From Azolla caroliniana (Eukaryota; Polypodiophyta): 64,000 nucleotides of DNA. Numbering within the stretch: the stretch's first letter is position 1; every line of letters starts with the position of its first letter. This document shows, piece by piece, positions 1 to 11,184 of the stretch. The stretch covers positions 12,524,001 to 12,588,000 of the forward strand of contig JBHGNT010000006.1 of assembly GCA_043228905.1 (NCBI GenBank), in the 5' to 3' direction. Under the pieces are notes generated by a model that saw nothing but the letters and a program-made list of their open reading frames with translations, did not search any database and was not told the DNA's origin. Position numbers and translations under genes: made by a program.

Positions 1-1080
1 CGTAGAATCGTCCGTCCTATTTACGCCTTTATCCGCAGCCACCGGCTCCTCGTGGTCGGTGGTCGCCTTCTTACCGATCGCGCAAGCCCCGCCTAGGCTT
101 GCTTCTCCAATGTCCGGAGTTCCGGGCTGACGTGCCCAAAACCACCAATCCCAACATTCCGATTCCGCGATCGGTATCTCAGCCTCTTCCTTGGCCGTTC
201 TATCTCCGCAAGTCGAGAGGGCGTTTTGTTCCTCACCCTCTCCCGTGGTACTGTGGTACCGATCTTCTGCCATCTTGTGGGGCAAGTCCGTCTCCTCAGT
301 GTCGGCTTGCGGTTTCGATCTTCCCTCTTCCTCGAGCATTGCCTCGAGAGCTGCGTACGCCTCCGCAATCCTGGCCCCGACGCCGACCCTTGCCGACTCT
401 CTTTGCCGTTCGGCCTCTTCCCGCTGTGATGGCACGTTGACATGGGCCTTCCTCTTAGCCTTCTCGGCTCGCTCGTTGTCTAGCCGTTGGCATACCCTTC
501 CGACCTTCGACCAATTCTCTGTAAGGCCATTCGCTCCATCCTCGTCTTCGAGCTCAAGCCCAATGGCCTCCCGTTTCGCTCGGTCGATCGACCTGACGAA
601 CAACAGGACTTTGTCCGCCCCCACCAACCCTTGTTCCCACTCCGGGAGCCAAGCAAGCTGCCGCTCGAACTCTCAGAACGCCTTCATTGCGCCCCGGTGG
701 GTCTTCACCGATGCAACCCACTGGTCGAAGTCGCGTCGACCCCGGCTCTTACGCCATCCTCCATATGTCTGCAAGAGCGCCTCTTCGAAGGCCTCCCATG
801 AACTATGAGCTTCTCGGAGCTCCTTCACTTCCGTGTGCATGCGGACAATGACGACCCGACAGAAGAACTCCAGCCTCAACGCCTCGTCTACGTCTCGCTC
901 CTCCATCTCCGCGTTGTAGGCTTCCAAGTAGAATGGGACTTTGTCCCCGTTGAACCGGCCGACTCTTTCGACCACGCATTCGACAGCTTGCTACGCCGTC
1001 TCTCTTCTTGTTGTTGCTCGTCCAAACTCCCTCACCGCTTCGACAAAAAGTTGCGCGAATTTGTCTTCTTCCAACTCCAT
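1..1080 (-). pseudogene. Ty3-type retrotransposon gag fragment, degraded, runs off the left window edge
   Basis: Read on the minus strand, a gag-like frame begins with an ATG at 1078-1080 and continues toward position 1. Around 673-975 it shows the capsid-type stretch that includes FNGDKVPFYLEAYNAEM and ends in a helix-rich part (EEALLQTYGGW). In-frame stops occur near 990 (after RRETA), at 670-672 (after GAMKAF) and near 290. After the 670 stop the same frame continues with EFERQLAWLPEWEQG, so these are point nonsense mutations and not frame changes. This is the usual layout of a plant LTR-retrotransposon Gag; no zinc knuckle is visible before the frame decays near 290. The pol part would lie left of the window. 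It is not a host gene. The long plus-strand open frames here are antisense shadows. Confidence 0.75.
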
Positions 1081-1261
1081 CCTCCCTTGCCGTCCTTCAC
1101 GTCGGGTTCACCAAATATGTCGCGGTATTCCGCGGGTACGTGTAGAAGGGGGGCGAGACCACGGGGATCTTGGACGAGGAAGTGATGAGGGGTGTCGGAA
1201 GCTGACTTCTCTCCGGTCCCGGCTGCACTGGTTGTGGTGTGAACCAGAGCGATTCTGGACG

Positions 1262-1482
1262 CGTACCAGTGGCTACCAAACGCGAGAGAGGAAGAGAGAG
1301 AGAGAGAACACGCGCGCAACACCGACACAACCCACACCTCTTATGTACAGGAAACACAGGAAAGGGGAAAGCACCCGACACCAACAAAGACACAAATATG
1401 CACAACCCTATATATATGTATGATTACATGAGTGAGTTACAACTCCGGCTCCGAGCCGGACTGAGGTAAGCTAGGTCGCTAC
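1262..1482 (-). repeat. Probable 5' LTR or leader of the minus-strand Ty3 gag fragment
   Basis: On the minus strand a block starts with TGTAGCGACCTAGC at 1482 and runs through a TATATATA tract (around 1410-1420) and a CT-rich tract near 1285-1315, directly upstream of the gag fragment. The position and composition suit an LTR, but no partner LTR is in the window and the inner boundary is not secure. Confidence 0.35.
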
Positions 1483-1904
1483 AGCAGTCTGCCGCCATCA
1501 GGGAGCTCTTGGGCTCGTCGCGCCGAGCGGGGTCTTGCATAGGAGGCCAAGCAAAAGCAAACCTACAACAGGGAGAGATACAACCCCGGCCGCGAGCCGG
1601 GTATGCTTAGAAGAAGAGGAGTTAACCTAACAGCTTTCCTGCCATAGCTGCCGCCCGAGTTCTCGAGAAGGAGAAGAAAGAGAAGAGGGAAAGAGTGTAA
1701 CTAACCCTAGAAAAGAAGCACAAAAATGGTATACCCTTACTACTCAAAATGGGCAACCCTCTCACAAGAGGCACTCCCTTCCTTTTATAGAACGAGGGAG
1801 ATACGCTACAATGTGGGATAAATCCCGACTTACATGGGATTCTCTGTCCCGACTTGACTCCTACTATTCACACGTTTATACAAGGGTAAGTGCTCATGGT
1901 GCAC
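1483..1904 (-). other. LTR-like non-coding stretch with a minus-strand TATA box
   Basis: There is no coding frame here. A TATA-like TCTATAAAAGG is present on the minus strand at about 1780-1792. The motif with paired GGCTCCGAGCC/GGCCGCGAGCC near 1447-1460 and 1588-1600 occurs twice, suggesting two related LTR pieces side by side. The boundaries cannot be fixed from this window. Confidence 0.3.
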
Positions 1905-2655
1905 ACCGCCGATTCTCCCGATATTCTTCGATTCCACCTAGGGACGGTTTTCTCCATGACAGCGCACACCGAATATTGTGGTATGTGAGCGGCACGAAGG
2001 ACCGGGGACTGTTATACCGGCGAGGTATAACCAAAGAGCTGGTCGGTTACACAGATGTTGATTGGGCCGGCGATGCATCAGATTGTCGATCAACCTCCGG
2101 TTACATGTTTTCCCTAGGTAGCGCGGCTGTTGCGTGGAGCAGCAAAAAGCAGCCACAGTTGCTCTGTCGAGCACTGAGACTGAGTATGGGGGCGCTACCA
2201 TTGCCACCTGTGAAGCCATTTGGCTTCGGCGACTACTACAAGACCTACGGATCGAGGTACCAACCCCGATTCTGATCTACTGCGACAACATAAGCAGCAT
2301 GCAGCTCGCCAAGAACCCCGTATTCCATGCTTGCACAAAGCACATAGAAGTGCACTATCACTTCGTGCGTGAGCGTGTCCTAAGCGGTGAGGTCGAACTT
2401 CGGTATGTTCCCACGGATCGGCAAGTTTCCGACATCTTCACCAAACCACTCAGATCGGAAGAGTTGCAGCACTTCACCGAAATGCTTGGTGTTCGGCATC
2501 TCGATGTGCCACACTTGAGGGGGAGAACGGGCAAAGACATCGGAACGGGCAAAGGCAAAGAGACTGCCGATTGCGCCGGTGAGGGAAGAACCGACGAAGG
2601 GAGAGTCAAGAAGAAGAAAGGAGCCGAGTCGACAAAGGAAGTCGACACATCATAA
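1905..2655 (+). pseudogene. Ty1/copia RT end and RNase H fragment
   Basis: The frame starting around 1905 has the copia RT/RNase H junction (HRILWYVSGTKDRGLLY), then the RNase H core GYTDVDWAGDASDCRSTSGY at about 2045-2110. A frame change near 2135-2160 moves the reading to another frame, which continues with SSTETEYGGA, the YCDNISSMQLAKNPV block and HIEVHYHFVRERV, and ends with the usual DIFTKPL motif near 2440. These are family hallmarks of copia RNase H. RT proper, integrase and gag are missing upstream, so this is the 3' remnant of an element whose left part is lost. Downstream lie its tail, a polypurine tract and an LTR. Confidence 0.85.
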
Positions 2656-3132
2656 CAAGTCGGAACAAGCGGCAGCGGCGGCAGAGTCAAGAAGGACAAA
2701 GCCGACCGGAAGAAGAAAGCCAAGACCCGGACATGGTCCGATGTGGTGAAGCGCCTCGAACCAGAAGACGAATCGGGAACAACCGATTCGGACAAGAGCT
2801 GGAACGAATCGGAGACAATCGATTCGGAAGAACCGGATCAATTCAAGGCCAAGAGGATGAGAAGGCAACGAAAGTCGAAGCCAACACGAAGGAATCGGCG
2901 AACCGGCACGCACCAAAGTCACAACAGCAAGGGAGCTGAATTAGGCCTGTTGAGCAAACAAGCCGACCGAGGAGGTTGAGGTGCGCAAAACAAGAGGGGT
3001 CGCGGCAAACAGAACCGGACCGGACGAGGAGCGCGAGCAAGGCGGAGTGACGCCAGAAGGAGCCGGGCAGAAGGACCGGTAGCCACAAACGTTGACACTA
3101 CGACCGGACCTCAAGTTGAGCTTGAGGGGGAG
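2656..3132 (+). other. 3' untranslated tail of the copia fragment with polypurine tract
   Basis: This is Lys/Glu-codon-rich, low-complexity sequence after the RNase H frame. It ends in the purine-rich CTTGAGGGGGAG at 3121-3132, directly before an LTR start (TGTTGAG), the expected position of a copia polypurine tract. The same CTTGAGGGGG string occurs once more upstream at about 2514-2523. Confidence 0.65.
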
Positions 3133-3515
3133 TGTTGAGCGGCAAGCTCAATTGGAGCCAGATTGGCTGGATAAGCCCGAGCCGGTGAGCGAGACGGATC
3201 GGTGAACCGGTGAGCTAGTGAGCAAAAGAGCCAGTTAGCCGGATCCATCAGTAACCGGAAGCCTAGTAGTAGCTAGACTACTAGGGAGTTATTACTCTCG
3301 TAGTTAGTGTCAGGCGCTCAAGTGAGCATTGAAGTACACCGTACTTCTATCAGTTTGTATGGACTTGTATAAAAGTGTTCGCTGAACACATACTATGTAC
3401 AGAGTGTTGACATAATTTTGGAATTGTGATTCTTGTTTTGCTCTCTCTCTCTCGCGCGCGTACTGTTAAGTTCTCCATTGAACCTATTCTCTATTCTCTG
3501 TTCCCTATTGCTTCC
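3133..3515 (+). repeat. Partial 3' LTR of the left copia element
   Basis: The LTR starts TGTTGAGCGGC right after the polypurine tract and carries a TATAAAAG box near 3368. No clear CA end is seen; the sequence is abutted at 3516 by the next copia LTR, so the right end may have been cut by that insertion. Confidence 0.6.
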
Positions 3516-3962
3516 TGTTAAGATATCAAGCTCAACTAGTTTAATCTAGTTAGTCAACACATGTAACTTAGTAGTTACCTAGATCGAATCTAGTTAATGT
3601 GTTGACCTTAAGCCTTTAAATAGGACCTTGTACTTAAGTAGGATATTCTAGATCCTCCACTCCTTAGTACATTTAATGTAGGACTTACACATAAGTACCT
3701 ATGTTCTACCCACACATGTGCACCTTTGCACATGGGTTGTATATATACCTCATTCTGGGTATTTTTGTATGTAGATGACACTTTTCAATATAGTCAATCA
3801 TCCCCCATTTATCTTCGTGTTCATGTGTAACTTCCTCTCTCTCTCTCTCTCTCTCTTCCTCTCACACACTCTCACGCGCATATCATAGTAATCTTCCGCT
3901 GCTTAACGTAACCATATAATTAGTCTCTAATTAACCCTAGTTAATTACCTAATTACTTAACA
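3516..3962 (+). repeat. 5' LTR of the Ty1/copia element
   Basis: 447 bp, TGTTAAG...TTAACA, with a CT microsatellite near 3834-3856. Its partner at 16992-17432 is almost identical. The TATA-like TATATATA is near 3740. Confidence 0.95.
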
Positions 3963-3978
3963 TGGTATCAAAGCGCGT
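3963..3978 (+). other. Primer-binding site of the copia element
   Basis: TGGTATCAAAGCGCG follows the LTR end without spacer. It corresponds to the standard plant copia primer site for initiator tRNA-Met (TGGTATCAGAGC) with one change. Confidence 0.85.
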
Positions 3979-4138
3979 GGTTTAGGAAATCCACTAAGCC
4001 CACCGCTTATTCGTGATTGTGTGTTTGAGACGCCGACGACAAATCCCGGCTATTCACTATCCGCCGCCGTAGTGCCGCTACGAAAGACGTGTACACGACC
4101 AAGAGAAGAAAAACAAAACGGAAGACACAACAATCAAC

Positions 4139-5030
4139 ATGAACAAACAAATGAGAAGCTCACTCCCTAGCGAAAAGCTAGACCGAAGCAACTATTCATC
4201 TTGGGAGTACAAGATGAATCAATACCTTGTCGGCCAACGGTATTGGAGCTACATCAACGGCGCACAAGAAAACAAACCCGAAATCACACATGCTAACAAC
4301 CCAACGTGGGAGCAAGGCGCGAGTCGGGTAATGTATTGCTTGGCAACATGTGTAAACGACCACATGCTTAGCCACATTCATGACGCCAACACACCCACAG
4401 AGGCGTGGGAAAATCTCAAGAAGATTTTTGCCGCAGACACATCCGCGCGCAAGCTTCCACTCCGGCAATAGTTGAACAACATACGACCAAAAGAAATGTC
4501 CGTGATGGACTACACCGCCAAGATCAAGAGCATTTGTGACTCTCCTTGCTCCATCAACGTCAACATCGACGAGGACGAGATGGTGCAAGTATGCTTGGGC
4601 GGCCTCGCACAACGATTCAACCCGCTGAGAACGGCAATCTTGGCTAGAGATACCCCTCCCTCGTTCTTCAACCAACAATCAATGCTATTGGTCGAAGAAA
4701 ACCACGTTCAACCAAAGATCAACACATCGGAAGGAAAAATGCTCTTCTCCGATACGGATGGTGCCCATAGACGAGGTTGATGGGGAAGAGGTCAATTCGA
4801 CCTATCCCACGAAGGGAATTCACAATTTCGGCAAGGAAACGGAAGCCATCGAGGAACCTTCACAAGAAGGGGGAGCTTCCATGCTGAACAAGGTCAGCGA
4901 ACGACGCCACCTACATGCAACTATTGTGGAAAAATCGGCCATCGCGAAGAGGAGTGCCAAAAAAGATGAAGCGAGTCGGCTTCAACAAGCCGACAACTCA
5001 CAAATTACGCCGCGAACGCGGAATACGCAG
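4139..5030 (+). pseudogene. Copia gag (nucleocapsid) with stops
   Basis: The frame starts at an ATG at 4139 with SLPSEKLDRSNYSSWEYKM, the common copia Gag N-terminus (UBN2-type gag domain), and continues to 4468, where a TAG follows LPLRQ. The same frame goes on with NNIRPKEMSVMDYTAKI to about 4780. After a further stop it is read on to a CCHC zinc knuckle (CNYCGKIGHREEEC) at about 4914-4955. The product would coat element RNA in virus-like particles. It has at least two stop codons, so it is not expressed as one protein. A homologous minus-strand gag is at 20545-21600. Confidence 0.85.
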
Positions 5031-5047
5031 ACTACGGTGGACTCTTT

Positions 5048-6282
5048 GTGATGAGGCATAGAGCGAACTCTATGATAGCCTCTGATCCCACAAACTCCGC
5101 AAGCACCTCCAACTCCGAACATGCGTGGTTCGTAGACTCCGGCACCTCGCACCACATGACGTCGCACCAAGAGTGGTTTCGCGACTTGCGAACGCCGAAT
5201 CGACCCGGCTACATAGAGACAGGAGACGACACTCCGCATCCCATTCGGCACATCGGCGATGTCCCATTTGGGAAAGAAGGCGAGAAAACTTGCATCAAGA
5301 ATGTCTTGCACGTGCCCACAATAATAAAGAATTTGGTCTCGGTCGGCCAAATCGTGGAGCAAGGCATGCAAGTCCGCTTCAACAATGAAGGTTGCTTCAT
5401 CGAGAGAGACGGCCGACTCATAGCCAAGGGACGGAGAGACGGTCGCTTGTTCATCCTCGACTCGAACGAGGTAAAATCGGCCATGTATGCCAAAGATCTC
5501 AAGACCTAGATAAACATCGAGTTGTGGCACAAGCGAATCAGTCACGTAAACCTCCAACAGCTTCGTGGAATGCAATCAAAGGGAGTCGTAATCGGACTTC
5601 CGGCCTTCGAATCGAAACGAGTCGACCGAGTGTGCGAAGCATGCCAACTCGGCAAACAAGATCGACTCCCATTCCTGAAGGAGAGCTCCACCAGCAAAGG
5701 CCTCCTCGACGTCATACACTCGGACGTATGGGGACCGGCTCAAACACCGACGCTCGACGGATGCCACTACTACGTCACCTTCATCGACGACCACACGCGC
5801 TACACGTGGATATAACCGATGAAGAAGAAGAGCGAAGTGCTCTCCCACTTTCAAAGGCTCAAAAGCCAAGTGGAGAAAGAAACCGGTCGGCACATTCGAT
5901 GCCCACGATCGGACGGAGGAAAGGAGTACTTCTCCGACGAGTTTACCTCCTACCTCCAAGGTGAAGGCATCATAGAGAATTCTCATGTTGACACACTCCC
6001 CAACAAAACGGAGTAGCCGAGAGAAAGAATCGGCAAATACTCGAGGTAGCACGCGCCCTGATGTGTGAGAAGCACATGCCGAACTTCTATTGGGCGGAAG
6101 CCTCATCCACGACCGTCTATCTCATGAATCGATGCACCACAAATAGCGTGCACGAGCTTACTCCATACGAGATCTTCGTTGGAAGAAAGCCCATCCTCTC
6201 GCACCTCAAGGTGTTCGGAAGCATTGCGAATGTACGCATCCCGAACGAAAGTCGAGAGAACCCCGAGCGGTGCGGATAAGGC
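5048..6282 (+). pseudogene. Copia protease and integrase remnant, cut by the Ty3 insertion
   Basis: Domains in order: aspartic protease with catalytic WFVDSGTSHHMT (about 5125-5160); GAG-pre-integrase with LWHKRISHVN and the CxxC pair VCEACQLGK (about 5522-5660); and the integrase core with DVWGP and FIDDHTRYTW (5720-5812), SDGGKEYFSDEF (5910-5945), and the downstream WAEA...NRC block (6090-6135). The DDE acidic residues of the first two blocks are visible; the stretch with the third E is frameshifted around 6010-6060. Stops occur at 5507 and 5813. The frame ends in VFGSIANVRIPNESRENPERC, just before the Ty3 LTR at 6283. The part that should follow (the next 30-40 codons) is missing on the other side of the insertion. 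Confidence 0.85.
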
Positions 6283-6718
6283 TGTTACCAACCGGCAAAG
6301 GAGTCCAGAGTGGGAAACGGAGAGTTAATTAAGTAATAGGAATGTGGTTGTAATTAACCTATGAGTGTGGACGGATGGACCGGAAACTGTATGCCGTTCC
6401 GGATCCGGACTGATCCCGAACAAGTGCGGATGGCACCGTTTTGTAATACAGACCAGAAACCTATTTAAAGGCCCGGATACAATGTAATAGTTGGCGGTTA
6501 ATTAATGAAAGCTTAAGCGTTGTTATCTCTCTGTGTTAATTGCCGTTCTGTCTTAATTGTTATATCTTACGCGTGTGTTATGAAAGACGATCATAATAAG
6601 TAACTTAACCAAGTAGGATTAAGCGTTGAAGTCTAATCCGGTTGCCGTAACACCCTTTGGTGAAGTGTCTCCCGTAGACACCCTGTGTTAGGCCATTGTC
6701 CGGCCCGAAGAGTTAACA
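6283..6718 (+). repeat. 5' LTR of the Ty3 element
   Basis: 436 bp, TGTTACC...GTTAACA. A TATTTAAAGG promoter-like box is near 6460-6470. It is homologous to 15656-16056 plus 16346-16360. Confidence 0.95.
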
Positions 6719-6725
6719 CAGTTTT

Positions 6726-6741
6726 TGGCGACCACGATTCC
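6726..6741 (+). other. Putative primer-binding site of the Ty3 element
   Basis: TGGCGACCACGATTCC lies 7 nt after the LTR end. The first ten bases match what would pair with the 3' end of a plant tRNA-Arg of the CCG/TCG type (recalled, not searched). The remaining bases match poorly. Confidence 0.5.
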
Positions 6742-7041
6742 TGTTTTTGCAGCGAACGACGTCACGGATGGATGTCTAGATCAACGCACGACCTGGTTAC
6801 AGATCGAACTGGACGCCTTGCCGAAAGGCAAAGGAGACGCGAGGCTTTCCAGCAAGCGGCGTAGGAAATTAGAGCGGATCGCTCGTTTCCAACGTAATCC
6901 GGAGAGTAGCGGAGGACTCCCTTTGGTTACAGCAAACATCGCACCCGGACGACGGCAGCAGCCTAAGTAGCCTCTGGGAAACCGAATCCCTTCTCCACGC
7001 GTTGGCAAACGGAGAAGGCGAAGCAGAAGCCTTTTCAGCAT

Positions 7042-8470
7042 ATGAATCGGACTTTGAAGGGGAATACAGCGTGCACACGAACTACCGGAGCAACAACGAA
7101 ACCTCGGGCGGACCGGAGGACGAAGGACGAAGTGCTAACGCTGGAACCCCCGGAACCAGCAGAGGAAGAGCGACCTCCGACACCGGAAGTCGAAGAGGAG
7201 AGGCCTCCGTCACCAAAGGAAGAGGAAAAACAACCGACGCCGGAAAAAATTCCGGAACAAGCACCAACACTACCAGCTCGCGCACCGATACCGGACGATG
7301 ACATGCCGTTCCAGTACTCCAAGTATAGAGATGATCCGGACGCGGAAGCTCATGTGCACGCCTTGAACAGACATGGGAAGCCAACCATGTGTCCCAGCGA
7401 TTGATCCCAGAGGAAGAAGAATGCTCTAAGATAGCGGAATTTGGCGTCACATTGGAGGGACCGGCAGCAAGATGGCACCGGACGCAGGACCCGTCTAGCA
7501 TCAACACTTTTGCAGATTTAAAAGCTAAATTCTTGCATTTTTTTCAAAAGGAGGTGGACCAGACCGTAATGGTAGGCTTATTTTATACCATCCGGCAAGA
7601 GGCAGGGGAGAGCATCCCCCAATTTTTCATCCGGTTTCAACGGATGCATAGTCAGCTTGCCCGCACACCCCCGGAGGAGGAATTACGGACTATATTCCTA
7701 AACGCGCTCCGGGAACCCCTACGCACGGTTTGCGCGGTAATCGACTTCCGCACAAGTACCATCGACCAGGTCATTGACCGGGTGAGAGAGATGGAAAAGA
7801 CAAGCTCCTGGCTCACACTGGGAGCACTTCAACGGGCGTTATCGTTTCGGCAAGCAATACAATGCACAACCTGCTTGAATTCCGGACACTCGGCTCTAGA
7901 ATGCACTATGAGGACGCAATGTGTAATCTGTCAATCCAAGAGCCATACGACGGATAGGTGCGAGTATAATCTGTGGAACCGGCAAGCACCGCCCGTCCGA
8001 CAAATTGAACCACGCAGCAGCCGGGATGAAGAAGACGAACGCTGGCGGCGAATGGACCGTGACCGACCGGCACAGGATGTCCGGTATGGCGATCGACGGG
8101 AAAATGAAGTCTGGTACGGTGATCGGTGGGATAACTATTACCGGCATGATCGGTACTAGGATTACAATAGACGATACGAACATTACGACCGGGAGCACTC
8201 CCCCGGGTATCGTCAGCAACGGGAGGAATACGGCAGATATAACGGGCAACCCCGTCAAGAGTACCGTAATAAGAAGAGCTATAACAAAAAACGGCATTTT
8301 AAAAAAGGCGGCTCCCCCCGGGATCCGGAAGAAGGAGCTCCAAGCAGCCAACCGATACAAAACCCCGCGCGTACCGCAGGACCTGCCCCGGGTACAACAG
8401 ACAATGCCGAATCTAGCAATACCCGAAGGCCTACTGCTACTACTACCGACAGGAAGACCATTATAGTAAC
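7042..8470 (+). pseudogene. Ty3 gag with two zinc knuckles
   Basis: A Pro/Glu-rich N-terminal part (7130-7290) is followed, after a frameshift near 7365, by the retrotransposon Gag core (VTLEGPAARWHRTQ, about 7445-7490; FADLKAKFLHFFQ; REAGESIPQFFIRFQRM). Two CX2CX4HX4C knuckles, CTTCLNSGHSALEC and CVICQSKSHTTDRC, lie at about 7864-7972. A basic, Arg/Tyr/Gln-rich tail follows the TAG at 8157 and runs to about 8470 in the same or a neighbouring frame. The product would be the capsid/nucleocapsid. Upstream (6743-7041) is leader sequence with no ATG-initiated frame. Confidence 0.8.
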
Positions 8471-8479
8471 CAATGCCCG

Positions 8480-9303
8480 GTGAAGAGCTATGAAAAACGA
8501 CCGGCGGTAAATATGGTAGTCCCTGAGGTGGCAGATCTGCAGCAAGTGACCACAAGGTCGAAGGGAATGGCCAAAGAATGGGAGACACAGGAGACCATTT
8601 GGAAACAAGCAACGGAATGGGTAAAGAAAGCAAACGAGCAGAATGTCATAGACTTACAGCGGCAAAAGGAGAACACCGCAGGGCTTGCCGGCGGTAATCA
8701 CTCCGAGAACGAGACATGGCAGGTGTTGCAAGAATGCCAGATTACGTTACCACTAGGAAGACTCCTACAACTCGTGCCAAGATTCACGGAAGGACTGAAG
8801 AAGGCCATGACGGCAGGAGAACCATCACCGGCACCGGTATTCTTCTCGAATCCGGAGGAGGGACCAACGGTGGTGGACACCAGCAGTCCGGTAATCACTG
8901 CCATTGTAAAAGGGAAAGAACTCCCCGGCACAGTTATAGACAAAGGCTCTGGGGTAAATGTAATAAGCCTCCGGACGTGTGATGACCTAGGAATCCACGA
9001 GTGGGAGCCGTGTCCGTTCTGGTTGCGGATGGCCGATACAAGCTCAGTGCGGCCGACAGGATTAATACGGAAATTAGAAGTCACCGTCGGCGGGCATACA
9101 TTTCACATCTCGGCCGTAGTGTTAAATTACAGGCACAAGGCACATACCCGCTATTGCTGGGGCGGCCATGGTTGAAAACGGCACATATCAAACAGAATTG
9201 GCGAAAAAATATAATTACCTTCCGGCGAGGAAAAGCCAAGGTATGGGTACCAACACAGCCAAGGACGAGCACTGGCAAGGAATGTACACCGTTATATGCG
9301 TAA
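8480..9303 (+). pseudogene. Ty3 aspartic protease region
   Basis: The frame from 8480 leads into the retropepsin-type segment at about 8870-9090: ITAIVKGKELPGTVIDKGSGVNVIS, then WLRMADTSSVRPTGLIRKLEV. The active-site motif reads D-K-G-S-G here, where relatives carry D-G-G-S-G (or D-S-G); the inverted copy at 16053-16347 does encode DGGSG. A frameshift near 9130 moves the end of the domain (YPLLLGRPWLKTAHI) to another frame, so this copy cannot make a continuous protease. Confidence 0.8.
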
Positions 9304-9312
9304 TGCGTCAAC

Positions 9313-11184
9313 ATGCTAGAAGGGTTAGCGGACGAAGAAGAAGCTCAGTACCTGCAGGAAAACCCGAAGATCATACCCCTCTTCGAAATTGACATTGTCG
9401 AAGCAGTAGCACCATACTTACCGCAACCGGAAGAGGCTGAAGCAGAACCGGATAAAGACGCAATCCGGGAGTTACGGCAAGCACAGGAAGCGTTGGAACG
9501 GGAAATGGCCGTTTCAGAGCGCGTAAAAGCATCGCAACTGGAAGAGGTGAATTTAGGGACCACGGACAAAGCAAAACCAGTGCACATCGCCAAGGAGATG
9601 AAGTCCGAAGACAAAACGGCGATGATCACACTTCTGACGGAATTTCGCGATGTATTCGCCTGGTCATACGAAGACATGCGAGGACTCGACCCTCAGTTAT
9701 ACCAGCATCAAGTGCACTTGAGCAAGGACACAAAACCAGTGGCACAAAGACGGTACCGGATGAATCCCAATTATGCCGCCAAGGTCAAGGAGGAAATCGA
9801 CAAACTGCTAAGAGTTGGCTTTATCCATCCGGTAAAGAAAGCGACATGGTTGAGCCCGATCGTAGTCGTACCAAAGAAGAACGGAAAAATTCGAGTTTGC
9901 GTAGACTACCGGAAACTCAATGCGGCTACGGTAACGGATGCGTTTCCACTTCCGTTCACAGATGGAGTGTTGGATGTCGTCGCCGGCCATGAGGTCTATA
10001 GCTTCCTAGACGGATTCAGCGGGTATAATCAGATCCGGATGCACCCCAACGACCAAGAGAAAACGGCATTCGTCACCGAATGGGGGGTGTTTGTGGCCGT
10101 CGTGATGATGTTCGGACTCAAAACGGCACCGACAACATTTCAACGAATCATCATGGAAATCTTTGGTGAATATATACCGGCTTTCATGCAGGTTTTCCTT
10201 GACGATTTTGCTGTCTATAGCCGGGAGGAGGACCATTTTCAGCACCTCCGTCTTTGTCTAGAAAAGTGTAGAGCGTACCGGCTAAGCTTGAATCCGGCAA
10301 AGTGTGTATTTGGCGTGTCCAATGGAACTCTATTAGGACATATTGTGAGCCAGGAAGGTATCACAGTCGATCCGGACAAAGTGAAAGCCATATTAGAAGC
10401 ACCGGCGCCGGTAACGGCAAAGGAATTAAGCCGGTTCTTAGGCCAGATCCGGTGGCACAGCCGGATGCTCCGATACTTGGCCGACCTGGCTACACCGTTG
10501 CATGCCGCCGTACATAAGACACCATTCCAGTGGACCGACACGGAGGATAGGGCGTATAAGGCCCTCAAGGTACTATTGTCGCAGGCACCGGTAGTGCAGC
10601 CTCCGTATAGGAGTAAAGAATTTCACGTGTTCGTAGACGCCTCCGACATCGCAATCGGAAGCGTACCGATGCAGCTTACGGAACCAAAGTGGTACCGGCC
10701 AGTGTACTATGCCAGCCGGAAGCTATCCCAAGCAGAACGGAACTACTCTACTACGGAACGGGAAGCTCTAGGGATGATCTACAGTGTGACAAAGTTTCGG
10801 CATTACTTATTGGGAAGGAAGTTTTCCTTCCATGTAGATCATTCGGCACTCCTTTACTTGGTGTCTAAAGCGTCACTCACCAGCAAATTGGCCCAGTGGA
10901 CCTTACTATTACAGGAGTTCGAGTTTGAAATATTCCACCGACCCGGTATACAGCATGCTGTGGCGGATTACTTAAGCCGATTAGAGTCCGGAGAGACGGG
11001 AGACAGAGTAGCGGATGAGTTTCCAGATGTAGAGCTGTTTCGAGTCACTACGGAGACGGCAGCAGATGAGACGGTGGCACAGGAAGACAAATGGCTCACA
11101 AATATGCACCAGTTTCTGAGGACAAGACTGCCTCCGGAAGAGATGAACCGGGACGAACGGAAACGCCTGGCGGTGCAAAGCTGA
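9313..11184 (+). pseudogene. Ty3 reverse transcriptase and RNase H
   Basis: A 623-codon open frame. RT motifs in order: RRYRMNPNYAAKVKEEIDKLL; KNGKIRVCVDYRKLNAAT; SFLDGFSGYNQIRM (first catalytic Asp); AFVTEWG...FGLKTAPTTFQR; and the catalytic FLDDF near 10195-10209, followed by GHIVSQEGI. RNase H begins at about 10620 with FHVFVDASDIAIG, then REALGMIYSVTKFRHYLLG, and ends with HAVADYLSRLES near 10985. Catalytic residues look intact, so of all the ORFs here this is the least damaged. It ends in a single TGA (11182-11184), after which the same frame continues into integrase, so the original pol was longer. It converts element RNA into cDNA in virus-like particles. Confidence 0.92.

Noticed and set aside
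99-1423. Several plus-strand open frames of 100-205 codons
   Set aside because: They are antisense to the minus-strand gag fragment and have Ser/Arg/Pro-rich shadow composition without domains.
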